Below, one piece after another: positions 46,503 through 55,122 of a stretch of 64,000 bases of DNA. The stretch is from Priestia megaterium (lineage in GTDB: Bacteria > Bacillota > Bacilli > Bacillales > Bacillaceae_H). Below the pieces are notes generated by a model. It was not told the DNA's origin. It worked only from the letters and a program-made list of their open reading frames with translations, and ran no database searches. Position numbers and translations under genes: made by a program. How positions within the stretch are numbered: position 1 is the stretch's first letter; every line of letters starts with the position of its first letter. The stretch is from contig NZ_CP023317.1 in NCBI RefSeq assembly GCF_009497655.1, positions 1,765,501-1,829,500 on the forward strand. Direction: 5' to 3'.

Positions 46503-47171
46503 ATGAAATTTTTTATTGATACAGCAAACCTTGAGGATATTAAGAAAGCATATAAAGTTGGTGTTCTAGCAGGTGTAACAACCAATCCATCTTTAGTAGC
46601 AAAAGAAGGCGTAAGATTTGAAGACCGCATCGAAGAAATTCTTCAAATGGTACCGGAGGTTGAATCCGTTTCCGCTGAGGTAACGCCTGACGCACTTTCT
46701 GCTGAAGACATGATCGCTCAAGCTGAGGAACTGATTAAAATTAACGACGGAGATAAAAATATTACGATTAAGCTGCCTATGACATTGGCTGGCTTGGAAG
46801 CGACGCGCTACCTTGCAAAAAAAGGCATAAAAACAAATGTAACCCTAATCTTTACAGTAAACCAAGCGCTTTTAGCAGCTCGTGCTGGAGCGACGTATGT
46901 TTCTCCATTTTTAGGACGTCTTGACGATATTTCAGAAGACGGAGTACAGCTAGTATCTAAAATTGCGGAGTTATTCCGCGTTCAAAACATCGACTCTCAA
47001 ATTATCGCCGCATCTGTAAGACACCCGGATCATGTAACGCGCGTAGCACTTGCAGGGGCTCATATTGCCACAATTCCATACGCTGTTATTGAGCAATTAG
47101 CAAAACACCCGTTAACTGACCAAGGAATGGAAAAATTTGCAGCAGATTGGGAAAAAGCAGTTAAAGCTTAA
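46503..47171 (+). CDS. Transaldolase / fructose-6-phosphate aldolase family
   Basis: 222 aa; AAGGAGG before ATG. Small FSA/TalC-type transaldolase: [24 protein letters not shown], Schiff-base Lys90 in ITIKLPMT, and [17 protein letters not shown]. It transfers dihydroxyacetone units in the pentose phosphate pathway or cleaves fructose-6-phosphate. It resembles B. subtilis YwjH. The upstream cre and repeats indicate sugar-dependent control, unlike the usual constitutive copy. Confidence 0.9.
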   Translation: MKFFIDTANLEDIKKAYKVGVLAGVTTNPSLVAKEGVRFEDRIEEILQMVPEVESVSAEVTPDALSAEDMIAQAEELIKINDGDKNITIKLPMTLAGLEATRYLAKKGIKTNVTLIFTVNQALLAARAGATYVSPFLGRLDDISEDGVQLVSKIAELFRVQNIDSQIIAASVRHPDHVTRVALAGAHIATIPYAVIEQLAKHPLTDQGMEKFAADWEKAVKA

Positions 47172-47190
47172 CCAAAAGTCATATCAATAA

Positions 47191-47229
47191 AAAAAGCTTG
47201 GGGTAAGCATAGCTTATTCCAAGCTTTTT
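47191..47229. terminator. Bidirectional terminator
   Basis: Stem AAAAAGCTTGG/CCAAGCTTTTT with inner TAAGC/GCTTA pairing (47191-47229), between the convergent transaldolase and Myb-like genes. Confidence 0.88.
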
Positions 47230-47234
47230 ATCGT

Positions 47235-48128
47235 TTAACTAGCTAGTTTCTTTTTGCGTAAACGCTCTAAGCGTCGCTGCACGCTATTTCTCGAACGCCC
47301 GAGCAGCTGCCCAATTTCTCGCTGATTGCGCTTTTCCTGATAAAACATACGCCACAACTTGGCATCTTCTTCTGCTGTCCACTTTTTATGCTCGTATTTA
47401 GGGCGCTTTACATAGTCTAGCCTTCTTTGTTCATTCACCCACGCTGGTTCTGGAATAAGTGTATTTTTAGGTATTTTAAAAAAGTTAAGGCACGATTTAT
47501 TTTGTTCAGCCCACTTCCAAAAAGATTGAATGTCAATTCCCATGAATGTTCTTGTCTTGGCGATGATCATTTTATACGGTAGATTCTCTTTATGAATCCA
47601 CTTGTAAATTGTATGAACATCTACTTCGAGGCAGGCTGCTAGCTCACACGCTGTGATATGTCCTACGTGCGATTTAGCTCCATACACCTCTAAACGACTT
47701 AACCTCGATTCTAGTGCCTGCACACTTCGCTGCAATTTCGCTGATATGCGCGAAAGGGGTTTTGTTCCGTAATACCTTAGCAAATATTCGTCTTCTTGTA
47801 CGGTCCATCTTCGCATCGCAGTTTTTCGAGTTAAACCCAAAACTTTTATGCGCGTAGCAATAGAAGAAGGACTTCTGTCTAAGGAGTCTGCCATTTCACG
47901 GTTGTTCATGATATCAATGTTCTGCTGTAAAAAAGCATCTTGTTTTGGCGTCCACTTTTTACGTAAAGCTGTATCTGAAGCTCGAAGATTTAATCGAGTA
48001 AGCCGTTTATTAACCGATTCCTTGCTTCTATGTAAATGCTCACCCATCTTTTGAAGCGTCATAACGCCATAGTGTTGGATAAGAAATTTATCTTCTTCTT
48101 TTGTCCATCGCTTTTGATTTTTACTCAC
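47235..48128 (-). CDS. DNA-binding protein with four Myb/SANT-like repeats and a central HTH
   Basis: 297 aa from GTG 48128 (GGAG 10 nt upstream; TTG 48149 contains that site). Four copies of a W-T-xx-[ED]-D motif (RWTKEEDKFL, KWTPKQDAFL, RWTVQEDEYL, KWTAEEDAKL), each followed after about 20 residues by RS-x-x-[SA]-[VIL]-x-x-R, form Myb/SANT-like three-helix units. Three are tandem; a MerR/excisionase-like helix-turn-helix (CELAACLEVDVHTIYKWI) and a linker sit before the fourth. Likely binds DNA with several contacts. Target unknown. Single gene. Confidence 0.8.
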   Translation of the reverse strand: MSKNQKRWTKEEDKFLIQHYGVMTLQKMGEHLHRSKESVNKRLTRLNLRASDTALRKKWTPKQDAFLQQNIDIMNNREMADSLDRSPSSIATRIKVLGLTRKTAMRRWTVQEDEYLLRYYGTKPLSRISAKLQRSVQALESRLSRLEVYGAKSHVGHITACELAACLEVDVHTIYKWIHKENLPYKMIIAKTRTFMGIDIQSFWKWAEQNKSCLNFFKIPKNTLIPEPAWVNEQRRLDYVKRPKYEHKKWTAEEDAKLWRMFYQEKRNQREIGQLLGRSRNSVQRRLERLRKKKLAS

Positions 48129-48429
48129 TGTTGTCTCACTCCAATTCAAACGAAAAGCTCAAGATGAAAAAGTTGCTAGCAATCTATTTTACGAATGAGC
48201 AGTACCCATTCAGACTGATACTCACTGCGTTCTAGCCTGTATATATTTTATCATATTTCTAGAGAAAAACCAAACGTGTGTTCTGTTTTTGTTTTAGTAA
48301 GCATTAAAGTAAGTAGAAGATTAGCTCCTTCCTTTAATAAAAGTCAATTGTGGTAAAATTGACTAGAATCGCAAGAATTTTTACATAACTGACAGCTCAG
48401 CATCATTACGTTGAGAAAGGGGAATGAGC

Positions 48430-48954
48430 ATGAATTTTAATTTAAAAGAAGCGACCGAAATACTTGAGCGTACGCCTAAGACGCTTGAAAAACTTTTGTC
48501 GGGTCTATCTGCAGGGTGGCTGCAATGTAATGAAGGAGAAGGAACTTGGAGTACCTCGGAAGTAATAGAACATTTAATAGAAGCAGAAAAAAACAATTGG
48601 ATACCAAGGCTAAAATTCATCCTTCAAGAAGGAAAAGGAGGAGCTTTCCCTCCATTTGATCGCTATGCTCATTTACACAAGGAATCTACTAGTTCTATTG
48701 AAGAAAAGCTTCTTGAATTCAACATGATAAGAATGCAGAATTTACAACAACTAAAGCTGTTAATTAAGCCTGAAAAGCATCTTGAAGTGAGAGGAGAACA
48801 CCCGGAGTTTGGGGAAGTAAAAGTCAGAGAGTTGCTCTCGACTTGGGTTGCTCACGATTTAACGCATATTGCCCAAATTGTTCGAGTAATGGCAGAACGA
48901 TACAGAGAAGATGTAGGACCTTGGGAAGAATACTTAGGAATACTAAAGAAATAG
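48430..48954 (+). CDS. DinB-like protein
   Basis: 174 aa from ATG 48430, 7 nt after GGGG; ATG 48424 is one base from the site. Four-helix DinB_2 fold with metal-ligand histidines: [17 protein letters not shown] and [18 protein letters not shown]. DinB/YfiT relatives bind a divalent metal and may be thiol-dependent transferases. No partner gene. Confidence 0.85.
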   Translation: MNFNLKEATEILERTPKTLEKLLSGLSAGWLQCNEGEGTWSTSEVIEHLIEAEKNNWIPRLKFILQEGKGGAFPPFDRYAHLHKESTSSIEEKLLEFNMIRMQNLQQLKLLIKPEKHLEVRGEHPEFGEVKVRELLSTWVAHDLTHIAQIVRVMAERYREDVGPWEEYLGILKK

Positions 48955-49143
48955 CAATGACAAACAGTAGCCAGCCTTTATCATTCAAGCTTGAATTACG
49001 AAATGTACACGATTACAATAAAATGAGAATAATGAAGATTCAGGAAGGATTGCAGAGGGAACTATAAGAACATATCCCATGTGTATAACATGTAGGGTCC
49101 GTTAAGCAATTTACGAATAAAAAGAGGATTGGACTGATTAAAA

Positions 49144-50199
49144 ATGAAAGTGAATTTTGAGAAATTTGGCGAACTAAACAATCAAGCTGTACATGCTTAT
49201 ACCTTATTAAATGATGAAGGGCTTAAAATCACCTGCCTTGACTATGGATGTGTGATATCAAATATTGAAATGCCGGATTCTGAAGGGAAGATTGAAAGTG
49301 TTGTCTTGGGATTTGATTCAATAGAAGAATACCAAAAGTATTCTCCTTATTTCGGAGCTGTGGTCGGACGCGTAGCAGGACGTATAGGGAGAGCGGAGTT
49401 TCAGCTTAATGATGAAACCTATCGTCTAGAGAAAAATGAAGGAAATAACCATTTGCATGGCGGTTCAGAAGGGTTTAGCCACAAAATATGGCATGCAAAA
49501 ACAATCGAGGCAAGTGATCACGTAGGTGTTGAATTTACATATGTAAGTAAAGATGGAGAAGAAGGGTACCCTGGCAATCTTGAAGTGAAAGTTACGTATA
49601 CGTTGACTAATAAAAATGAGTTTCATATCTCTTACGAAGGAACAACAGATCAAGACACTCTTATCAATTTAACAAACCATACGTATTTCAATTTAAGCGG
49701 AAATCTAAAGGAAACGGTCTTAGATCATGTTTTAAAGCTGAAAAGTAACGAATTCTTAGAGCTGAATGATGATCTTTTACCTACTGGAGAAACGATAAGT
49801 GTCACAGATACCCCATTTGATTTTAGAGAAGGACATAGCCTCAAGGAAGGAGTGGAATCTACACATCCGCAAAATGTATTAGTTGGTAAAGGATACGATC
49901 ATCCATTTCTTTTAGAAGCAGAAACTGAAAACCAGATGTCATTATTTGATCCAGCAAGCGGTCGCAAAATAGAAGTCAAAACGGATCAGCCTTCAGTTGT
50001 TCTCTATACGGGAAATCATCTAGACGAAGAATTCGAAATTAGAGGAGTTCACTCAGAGAAATATCTCGGTGTTTGCTTGGAAACACAAGGTTTACCAGAC
50101 GCTATTCATCATAAGCATTTTCCTTCTTGTGTATTAAAGCCTGGTGAGAAGTATGAAGCATCTACTCACTATACATTTATAACTGATCGCAGCCTATAA
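49144..50199 (+). CDS. galM: Galactose mutarotase (aldose 1-epimerase)
   Basis: 351 aa. Family blocks: GAVVGRVAGRIGRAEF, NNHLHGGSEGFSHKIW (His), NLTNHTYFNLSG (catalytic His), GKGYDHPFLL and VCLETQGLPDAIHH (catalytic Glu). Interconverts alpha and beta aldoses. The ribosome site is weak. The bases 48955-49143 before it contain only a 36-codon frame without a ribosome site. Confidence 0.92.
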   Translation: MKVNFEKFGELNNQAVHAYTLLNDEGLKITCLDYGCVISNIEMPDSEGKIESVVLGFDSIEEYQKYSPYFGAVVGRVAGRIGRAEFQLNDETYRLEKNEGNNHLHGGSEGFSHKIWHAKTIEASDHVGVEFTYVSKDGEEGYPGNLEVKVTYTLTNKNEFHISYEGTTDQDTLINLTNHTYFNLSGNLKETVLDHVLKLKSNEFLELNDDLLPTGETISVTDTPFDFREGHSLKEGVESTHPQNVLVGKGYDHPFLLEAETENQMSLFDPASGRKIEVKTDQPSVVLYTGNHLDEEFEIRGVHSEKYLGVCLETQGLPDAIHHKHFPSCVLKPGEKYEASTHYTFITDRSL

Positions 50200-50214
50200 C
50201 AAAACGGGATGATA

Positions 50215-50257
50215 AAAAGGATTGCAACCGAACCTCTGCCGATTGTAATCCTTTTTT
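50215..50257. terminator. Bidirectional terminator
   Basis: Stem AAAAAGGATTgCAA/TTGtAATCCTTTTT (about 50215-50228 with 50243-50257), between galM and the convergent 41-aa gene. Confidence 0.85.
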
Positions 50258-50261
50258 ATTC

Positions 50262-50387
50262 TTACTTTTTCTTTTGGCTTTTTGCACGATTAGCGTCAAG
50301 CTCAGCCGCATATTCTTCTTGAGACTTTCCTTGCTTTTGACTCTCAGACTGAATCTTTTTAAATTTGTTATCGTTTAAATTTGGCAT
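50262..50387 (-). CDS. 41-aa basic small protein
   Basis: Perfect AAGGAGGTG 5 nt before ATG 50387; the peptide runs MPNLNDNKFKKIQSESQK then SQEEYAAELDANRAKSQKKK and stops at 50262. Highly charged, no hydrophobic helix. Size and composition recall minor spore or stress peptides of Bacillus, but I cannot name a family. Confidence 0.75.
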   Translation of the reverse strand: MPNLNDNKFKKIQSESQKQGKSQEEYAAELDANRAKSQKKK

Positions 50388-50452
50388 ATTAGCACCTCCT
50401 TGCAGACAGGGTTATTTTGTACAAGCATTAAGGATTTATATGCTAAAAAATT

Positions 50453-50875
50453 TCAATGAACTTGATTAGAAATCTCGCTTAATGCTGCACCGGCTTCATC
50501 AACATATACGTTCACTGTCGCAAGGTCGCCGATTGCACAGATTCCAACCATATTATTATTCTCCACTACAATAATGCGGCGAATTTGATGATCTGCCATC
50601 ATACGTGCACATTCATGAATATCCGTATCCGGAGAACACGTAACTACATCTTTAGTCATACAATCATGGCAATGCACAGTGTTGCAATCTTTTCCATCCG
50701 CCACGCAATTTAACGCGATATCACGGTCTGTGATCATTCCCATTACTCGATTTTCTTGACACACCGGCACAGAGCCACAATTAATATCACGCATTAATTT
50801 TGCAGCTGCTGTTACTGGGTCGTGCGGTGCACAAGCTTTCACATCTTGAGTCATAACTTCACGTACTGTGGTCAT
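50453..50875 (-). CDS. Two-CBS-domain protein
   Basis: 140 aa; GGGAGG before ATG 50875. Two CBS motifs (VREVMTQDVKACAPHDPVT; CMTKDVVTCSPDTDIHECARM, each as separate blocks) with SVPVCQENRVMGMITDRDIA and IRRIIVVENNNMVGICAIGD. CBS pairs bind adenosyl nucleotides and sense energy state. Resembles YhcV/YlbB stand-alone CBS proteins. Unusual cysteine richness (CVADGKDCNTVHCHDC) between the domains. Confidence 0.88.
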   Translation of the reverse strand: MTTVREVMTQDVKACAPHDPVTAAAKLMRDINCGSVPVCQENRVMGMITDRDIALNCVADGKDCNTVHCHDCMTKDVVTCSPDTDIHECARMMADHQIRRIIVVENNNMVGICAIGDLATVNVYVDEAGAALSEISNQVH

Positions 50876-51092
50876 TTTTAATTCCTCCCTTTAAACATTC
50901 ACCTCCGTATTTTCTCCATGCACATGCAGAATATGAGAATCAATAATTTCCTGAAAGCAAAAAATCTTGTAATAAAAGGCGAATAAAAGAACTAACGCAG
51001 TGTAATAAACACATAAAAAAGAGCCTATTACACAAAACTAAAGAGAATATGATTTAGCTTACATTTTCGTAACGGCAGGAGTTGGGTACATA

Positions 51093-51557
51093 ATGAAAGG
51101 AAAGTTAACGCTGTTGGCAGTACTTTTATTGCCTTGGCTGTCTATAGTAAAAGTTGATAAATTTGTCTTTAAAAGATACCTACCTGTTTTGACATTTAGT
51201 TCATTAGTTATTGCTTTTATCAGTGAGTTATCTAAAAGCTTTACATGGTGGAAAGTAAGGAAACCTCTTTTCCCTAAACTTTCAAGCGACGTTTCTTTTA
51301 TATTTGGACCGTTTTTTATAGCTAATTTTTGGGTATTCAAGCTGACCTATGGGAATTTCAAAAAATATTTGTTAATTAACGTCCTATTTGACTATCTATT
51401 TGCTTACCCTTTGACCAGTCTGGCAGAAAAACTAAAGGTATATAAAATGGTAAACATGACGCGCTTTCAACTTTTTCTCATCTCGATTGCGACTGCTTTT
51501 ATTAATTATTTGTATCAGCATTTTATAGAAGATGTTTTAAGGCAGAGAAGACAATAG
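51093..51557 (+). CDS. Multi-helix membrane protein (CBO0543-like)
   Basis: 154 aa. CAGGAG is 11 nt before ATG 51093. Four to five hydrophobic helices; WWKVRKPLFPKL and FKKYLLINVLFDYLFAYPL are typical of small Bacillus CBO0543-type membrane proteins. Function unknown. Name from memory and uncertain. Confidence 0.6.
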   Translation: MKGKLTLLAVLLLPWLSIVKVDKFVFKRYLPVLTFSSLVIAFISELSKSFTWWKVRKPLFPKLSSDVSFIFGPFFIANFWVFKLTYGNFKKYLLINVLFDYLFAYPLTSLAEKLKVYKMVNMTRFQLFLISIATAFINYLYQHFIEDVLRQRRQ

Positions 51558-51691
51558 GTGATAGTTCGTTAACGAGCTCATCGGCATTTAAGTGTCGCTT
51601 ACTGCCAATTGTAAATGGTATTGAAGACCTTCAAGTGTACTACATAAATACTTAGCAAAGATACTAAAAGTCCAATAAATAGTGGAATAAC

Positions 51692-51743
51692 AAAAAGAGA
51701 AGCGTGACGGAGAAGGTAAATCTCTTTCACGTTTCTCTTTTTT
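51692..51743 (+). terminator. Rho-independent terminator
   Basis: AAAAGAGAAgCGTGA/TCACGtTTCTCTTTT long stem and T run, about 135 bp after the membrane gene. Confidence 0.75.
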
Positions 51744-51877
51744 GTCATGTATATAAACTTTATCTGTACACGGTCATGGGCAAATACGTTAAAGATTGAC
51801 CGGTAGCTGAAGCTGTTAAATTCGGTTCTAATTCAAAATCCAAAATGGTTAAATACGGAAAAACTACGGTGATAAGT

Positions 51878-51913
51878 TTCTTTGAAAAGAGAAATATTTC
51901 TCTTTTCAAAGAA
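51878..51913 (+). repeat. 36-bp perfect palindrome
   Basis: Arm TTCTTTGAAAAGAGAAAT (51878-51895) is followed directly by its exact reverse complement (51896-51913) with no loop. No T run follows either side, so it is not a standard terminator. Confidence 0.85.
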
Positions 51914-52092
51914 TGCTTCATCTTGAATACAAATAATGGAATAAGATCAAACACGGTTATATCCGCTTTTATAAATCAGATTATTCAAATTAATTGAGTG
52001 GACTCTGTTTCAAAAAAGAGAAAATTAGTTGATAATTATAAATAAAGCAAGAATCTACTCTCAAGTTATTATAGAAAGGAGCTTACAATACT

Positions 52093-53502
52093 GTGAAGAA
52101 TACATTCCAAGAGCACATAGAGGTCGACTGCTCTTCTAAAAATTTTAACTGGTGGCATGCAGTTATAAATTCGATAAATGATGGTATTCTAGTTATCGAC
52201 AGAGAAGGGATTGTCAGATTTATTAACCCAGAGTATACAAAGATTACAGGAGTAAAAAGTGATATTATTGGAAAGCCACTAATAGAATATCGCCCAGGAG
52301 CTCAGTTAACAAATGCTCTAAAAGACCAACAATGCAGAGTAGGTGTATATCGAAAAGAAAAAAATCGGGAATATATGGTGGATATGGCTCCAATTATAAT
52401 AGAAGGTAAAGTTGCAGGAGCCGTATCGGTTTGTAAAAGTCTTAATGAAGTTGACAAGTTATCAAAGGAATTGAGAAGACAAACCGAAAAGTTAAAGAAT
52501 TTAGAAAACCGAATGGATTCTATCTATGAAGCAAAATATACATTTGAACAAATAATTGGTAGGGAAGAAGGGTTAAGGCACGTCGTTCATATAGCTGAAA
52601 AAGTAGCAGAATCTCAATTTCCTATTCTTGTGACGGGAGAAAGCGGCACGGGAAAAGAATTATTTTCACAGGCTATACATAATAAAAGTGAGCGCCAGCA
52701 TGGTCCTTTTATACCTGTAAATTGTGCGGCTATTCCTTCGTCTCTGTTAGAAAGTGAACTTTTTGGATATGGAGATGGTGCTTTTACAAATGCTAAAAAA
52801 GGCGGAAAGGCTGGACTATTCGAAATAGCAAACAACGGAACTATATTCCTAGATGAAATTGGAGATATGTCATATGATCTTCAAGCTAAGTTGTTAAGAG
52901 TTCTGCAAGAGAAGAAAATCAGAAGGGTAGGAGAAGCTACTGAACGAGAAGTTGACGTAAGAATTATTGCTGCTACGCACCGCAACTTACAGCAGCTTGT
53001 GAATAAGAAACAATTTCGAGAAGATTTATTTTATAGACTTAACGTTATTCAACTAGAGATACCTCCTTTGAGAGAAAGGAAAGAAGATATACGTAAACTC
53101 GTCTCCTCTTTTATTAAATACTCGACCGCCAATGCATCTTACAAAATTGACGAATATACACTAGGCTTTCTTCAATCCTATCATTGGCCTGGCAACGTAA
53201 GAGAATTAAAAAATGTGATTGACTATGCCACATGTATGGCAGAAGGTACAGATATTATGTTTCATCACCTTCCACAATTTATGATTAAAGATGAACAAAG
53301 CTTTTCAGACGTTCTAGGTAAGGTAGATAAACCTAATCAAACACTGCAGGAAGCTATACAGGATAAAGAGTGCGCATTTATTCAGGAAATATTAAGAAAA
53401 TACCCAAATAATATTGGGGGAAAAAGGAAAGCAGCAGAGGTTTTAGGTATTTCTTTAGCTACTTTATACAATAAAATGAAGAAATATCATATTCATTTCT
53501 AA
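52093..53502 (+). CDS. PAS-domain sigma-54 activator with GAFTNA loop
   Basis: 469 aa from GTG 52093 (AAAGGAG 11 nt upstream). N-terminal PAS domain (about 20-120; SINDGILVIDREGIVRFINP), coiled-coil linker (118-145), AAA+ domain with Walker A GESGTGKE (182-189), the sigma-54 contact loop GDGAFTNAKKGG (229-234, Asn in place of the second Gly of GAFTGA), Walker B TIFLDEIGDM, and Fis-type HTH (KRKAAEVLGISLATLYNKM). It senses a small molecule in the cytoplasm and should activate the -24/-12 promoter 227 bp downstream that drives the CitMHS/AtuA operon. Confidence 0.92.
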   Translation: MKNTFQEHIEVDCSSKNFNWWHAVINSINDGILVIDREGIVRFINPEYTKITGVKSDIIGKPLIEYRPGAQLTNALKDQQCRVGVYRKEKNREYMVDMAPIIIEGKVAGAVSVCKSLNEVDKLSKELRRQTEKLKNLENRMDSIYEAKYTFEQIIGREEGLRHVVHIAEKVAESQFPILVTGESGTGKELFSQAIHNKSERQHGPFIPVNCAAIPSSLLESELFGYGDGAFTNAKKGGKAGLFEIANNGTIFLDEIGDMSYDLQAKLLRVLQEKKIRRVGEATEREVDVRIIAATHRNLQQLVNKKQFREDLFYRLNVIQLEIPPLRERKEDIRKLVSSFIKYSTANASYKIDEYTLGFLQSYHWPGNVRELKNVIDYATCMAEGTDIMFHHLPQFMIKDEQSFSDVLGKVDKPNQTLQEAIQDKECAFIQEILRKYPNNIGGKRKAAEVLGISLATLYNKMKKYHIHF

Positions 53503-53512
53503 GTCGTTAGAA
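53497..53512 (+). promoter_or_regulatory. Enhancer-like dyad 1 (overlaps regulator stop codon)
   Basis: TTCTAA-GTCG-TTAGAA, a 16-bp dyad overlapping the TAA stop of the PAS activator. The same dyad with another 4-bp spacer recurs at 53585-53600. Position about -250 from the expected sigma-54 start. Confidence 0.55.
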
Positions 53513-53584
53513 AGATTTCTAGATTTTCAGAAATGCTGGAAACTATGTATTAAGAAACGTATCTCTTCACTGAGCGGTGATTAT

Positions 53585-53600
53585 TTCTAAAATATTAGAA
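53585..53600 (+). promoter_or_regulatory. Enhancer-like dyad 2
   Basis: TTCTAA-AATA-TTAGAA, identical arms and spacer length to the dyad at 53497-53512, 88 bp further on. About -163 from the expected start of the sigma-54 promoter at 53729. Confidence 0.55.
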
Positions 53601-53614
53601 TTTCAATTGACAAG

Positions 53615-53660
53615 AACAAAAAAAGAAAGCAGATTCATTGATAACGCTTTCTTTTTTGTT
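53615..53660 (+). terminator. Terminator of the PAS activator gene
   Basis: Stem AACAAAAAAAGAAAGC with GCTTTCTTTTTTGTT (53615-53630 and 53646-53660). Confidence 0.8.
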
Positions 53661-53728
53661 GTGCAATAAATTTTTTTGTCACATTTTGAAAGGATTTTGT
53701 AAAGGTTTGTTGCTGTTTTTACATATCC

Positions 53729-53745
53729 TTGGCATGAATCCTGCA
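53729..53745 (+). promoter_or_regulatory. Sigma-54 (-24/-12) promoter
   Basis: TTGGCAT-GAATC-CTGCA: invariant GG and GC with exactly 10 bp between, T for C at the last -24 base and C for T before GC. It lies 71 bp before the CitMHS ATG and downstream of a sigma-54 activator gene. Confidence 0.8.
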
Positions 53746-53816
53746 AGAATAAAAAGTACAGAAGTTTTTTACATCCAAGATTCATCAATCTACAAATTTA
53801 GGGCAGGGGGGATTAC

Positions 53817-55112
53817 ATGTTAGCATTATTAGGATTTTTAATTATTGGTTTATTTCTATTTTTAATTATGACCAATCGTTTATCTGTATTGATTGCGTTA
53901 GTTCTCGTACCAACTGTTTTTGCATTAATAGGTGGATTTGGATTAGAAATGGGAGACATGATGTTAGAAGGCATTATAAAAGTAGCACCTACAGGCATTA
54001 TGATTGTTTTTGCAGTTTTGTACTTTGGTTTAATGATTGATACGGGTTTATTTAATCCTATGATTTCTAAAATGCTTCGTCTAGTTAAAGGAGATCCATT
54101 AAAAGTAGTCGTAGGTACAGCTATTGTTACGATGCTTGTATCATTAGACGGTGACGGTGCATCTACTTTTATGATTACCATTACAGCGCTGCTACCTCTT
54201 TATAAAAGATTAAAGATGAATCCTCTTATTTTATCAGGAGTGGTTGCTTTAGGAGCAGGAGTTATGAACTTAGCTCCTTGGGGGGGGCCTACTGCTAGAG
54301 CCATGACTACATTTAATGCAGATTCTTCTCAATTATTTAACCCTGTTATCCCCGCGATGATTGCTGGGATTGTGTGGGTGTTAGCATCTGCTTTTTGGAT
54401 TGGGAAAAAGGAGCGGCAGAGACTAGGAGTCATTGAACTAGAAGAACATATACAAGGGTTTACAGAACATGCAGCTGCTCTAGAAATGAAAAAGCCCCAG
54501 CTTTTTTGGTTTAATCTTGCTTTAACAATTTTGCTTCTTATCGCGTTAATTAAAGTATGGCTGCCTTTACCGATTTTATTTATTGTCGCGTTTGCAATTG
54601 CTCTTTTAGTCAATTATCCAAATCCAGAAGAGCAGCAAAAACGCTTACTAAGCCATGCAAATAACGTTTTAATTGTTTCTACGATGATTTTCGCTGCAGG
54701 CATTTTCACGGGTATTTTGACAGGAACAAAGATGATAGATGGAATGGCTTCTGCAATGGTTAGTATTATCCCTGAATCACTAGCTTCTTACTTACCTGTA
54801 CTAGTAGCAATTACAAGTATGCCTCTTAGCTTAGTGTTTACACCGGATGCCTACTATTTTGGGGTCTTACCAATTATTAGCCAGACGGCTTCTAACTTTG
54901 GCATCAATCCAATTGAGATTGGCAGAGCAGCTATTCTAGGACAAATGACAACTGGATTTCCATTAAGTCCTTTAACCGCATCGACCTTTATCCTTGTAGG
55001 GTTAGCCGGAGTGAATTTAGGCGATCATCAGCGTTTTATCTTTAAGTGGGCCTTTGGAACGACCATTGTTATGACGATTGTGGCATTAATAACAGGAGCA
55101 ATTACTATTTGA
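53817..55112 (+). CDS. CitMHS-family citrate/tricarboxylate transporter
   Basis: 431 aa; AGGGGGG before ATG. Eleven to twelve helices; LDGDGASTFMITITALLPLYKR and NLAPWGGPTARAMT are hallmark CitM/CitH blocks. Relatives move metal-citrate complexes with protons. Located first in a sigma-54 operon with two AtuA-type genes, so its substrate is probably a tricarboxylate or related branched acid handled by them. Confidence 0.9.
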   Translation: MLALLGFLIIGLFLFLIMTNRLSVLIALVLVPTVFALIGGFGLEMGDMMLEGIIKVAPTGIMIVFAVLYFGLMIDTGLFNPMISKMLRLVKGDPLKVVVGTAIVTMLVSLDGDGASTFMITITALLPLYKRLKMNPLILSGVVALGAGVMNLAPWGGPTARAMTTFNADSSQLFNPVIPAMIAGIVWVLASAFWIGKKERQRLGVIELEEHIQGFTEHAAALEMKKPQLFWFNLALTILLLIALIKVWLPLPILFIVAFAIALLVNYPNPEEQQKRLLSHANNVLIVSTMIFAAGIFTGILTGTKMIDGMASAMVSIIPESLASYLPVLVAITSMPLSLVFTPDAYYFGVLPIISQTASNFGINPIEIGRAAILGQMTTGFPLSPLTASTFILVGLAGVNLGDHQRFIFKWAFGTTIVMTIVALITGAITI

Positions 55113-55122
55113 GGTGATAAAA

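Larger units (their letters stand above)
51558..52092. other. Gene-free stretch with terminator and long palindrome
   Basis: Contains the terminator at 51692-51743, a 36-bp perfect palindrome at 51878-51913 and a plus-strand open run of about 46 codons (51850-51990, VKYGKTTVISFF) without a ribosome site. No supported gene. The AAAGGAG site of the next gene is at 52076-52082. Confidence 0.4.

Noticed and set aside
48957-49067. 36-codon frame between the DinB-like gene and galM
   Set aside because: No ribosome site and no recognisable features.
50881-50901. Six-codon frame MFKGRN with GGAGGTGA before the CBS gene, possible leader peptide
   Set aside because: Ribosome spacing is too short and no attenuator fold is visible.
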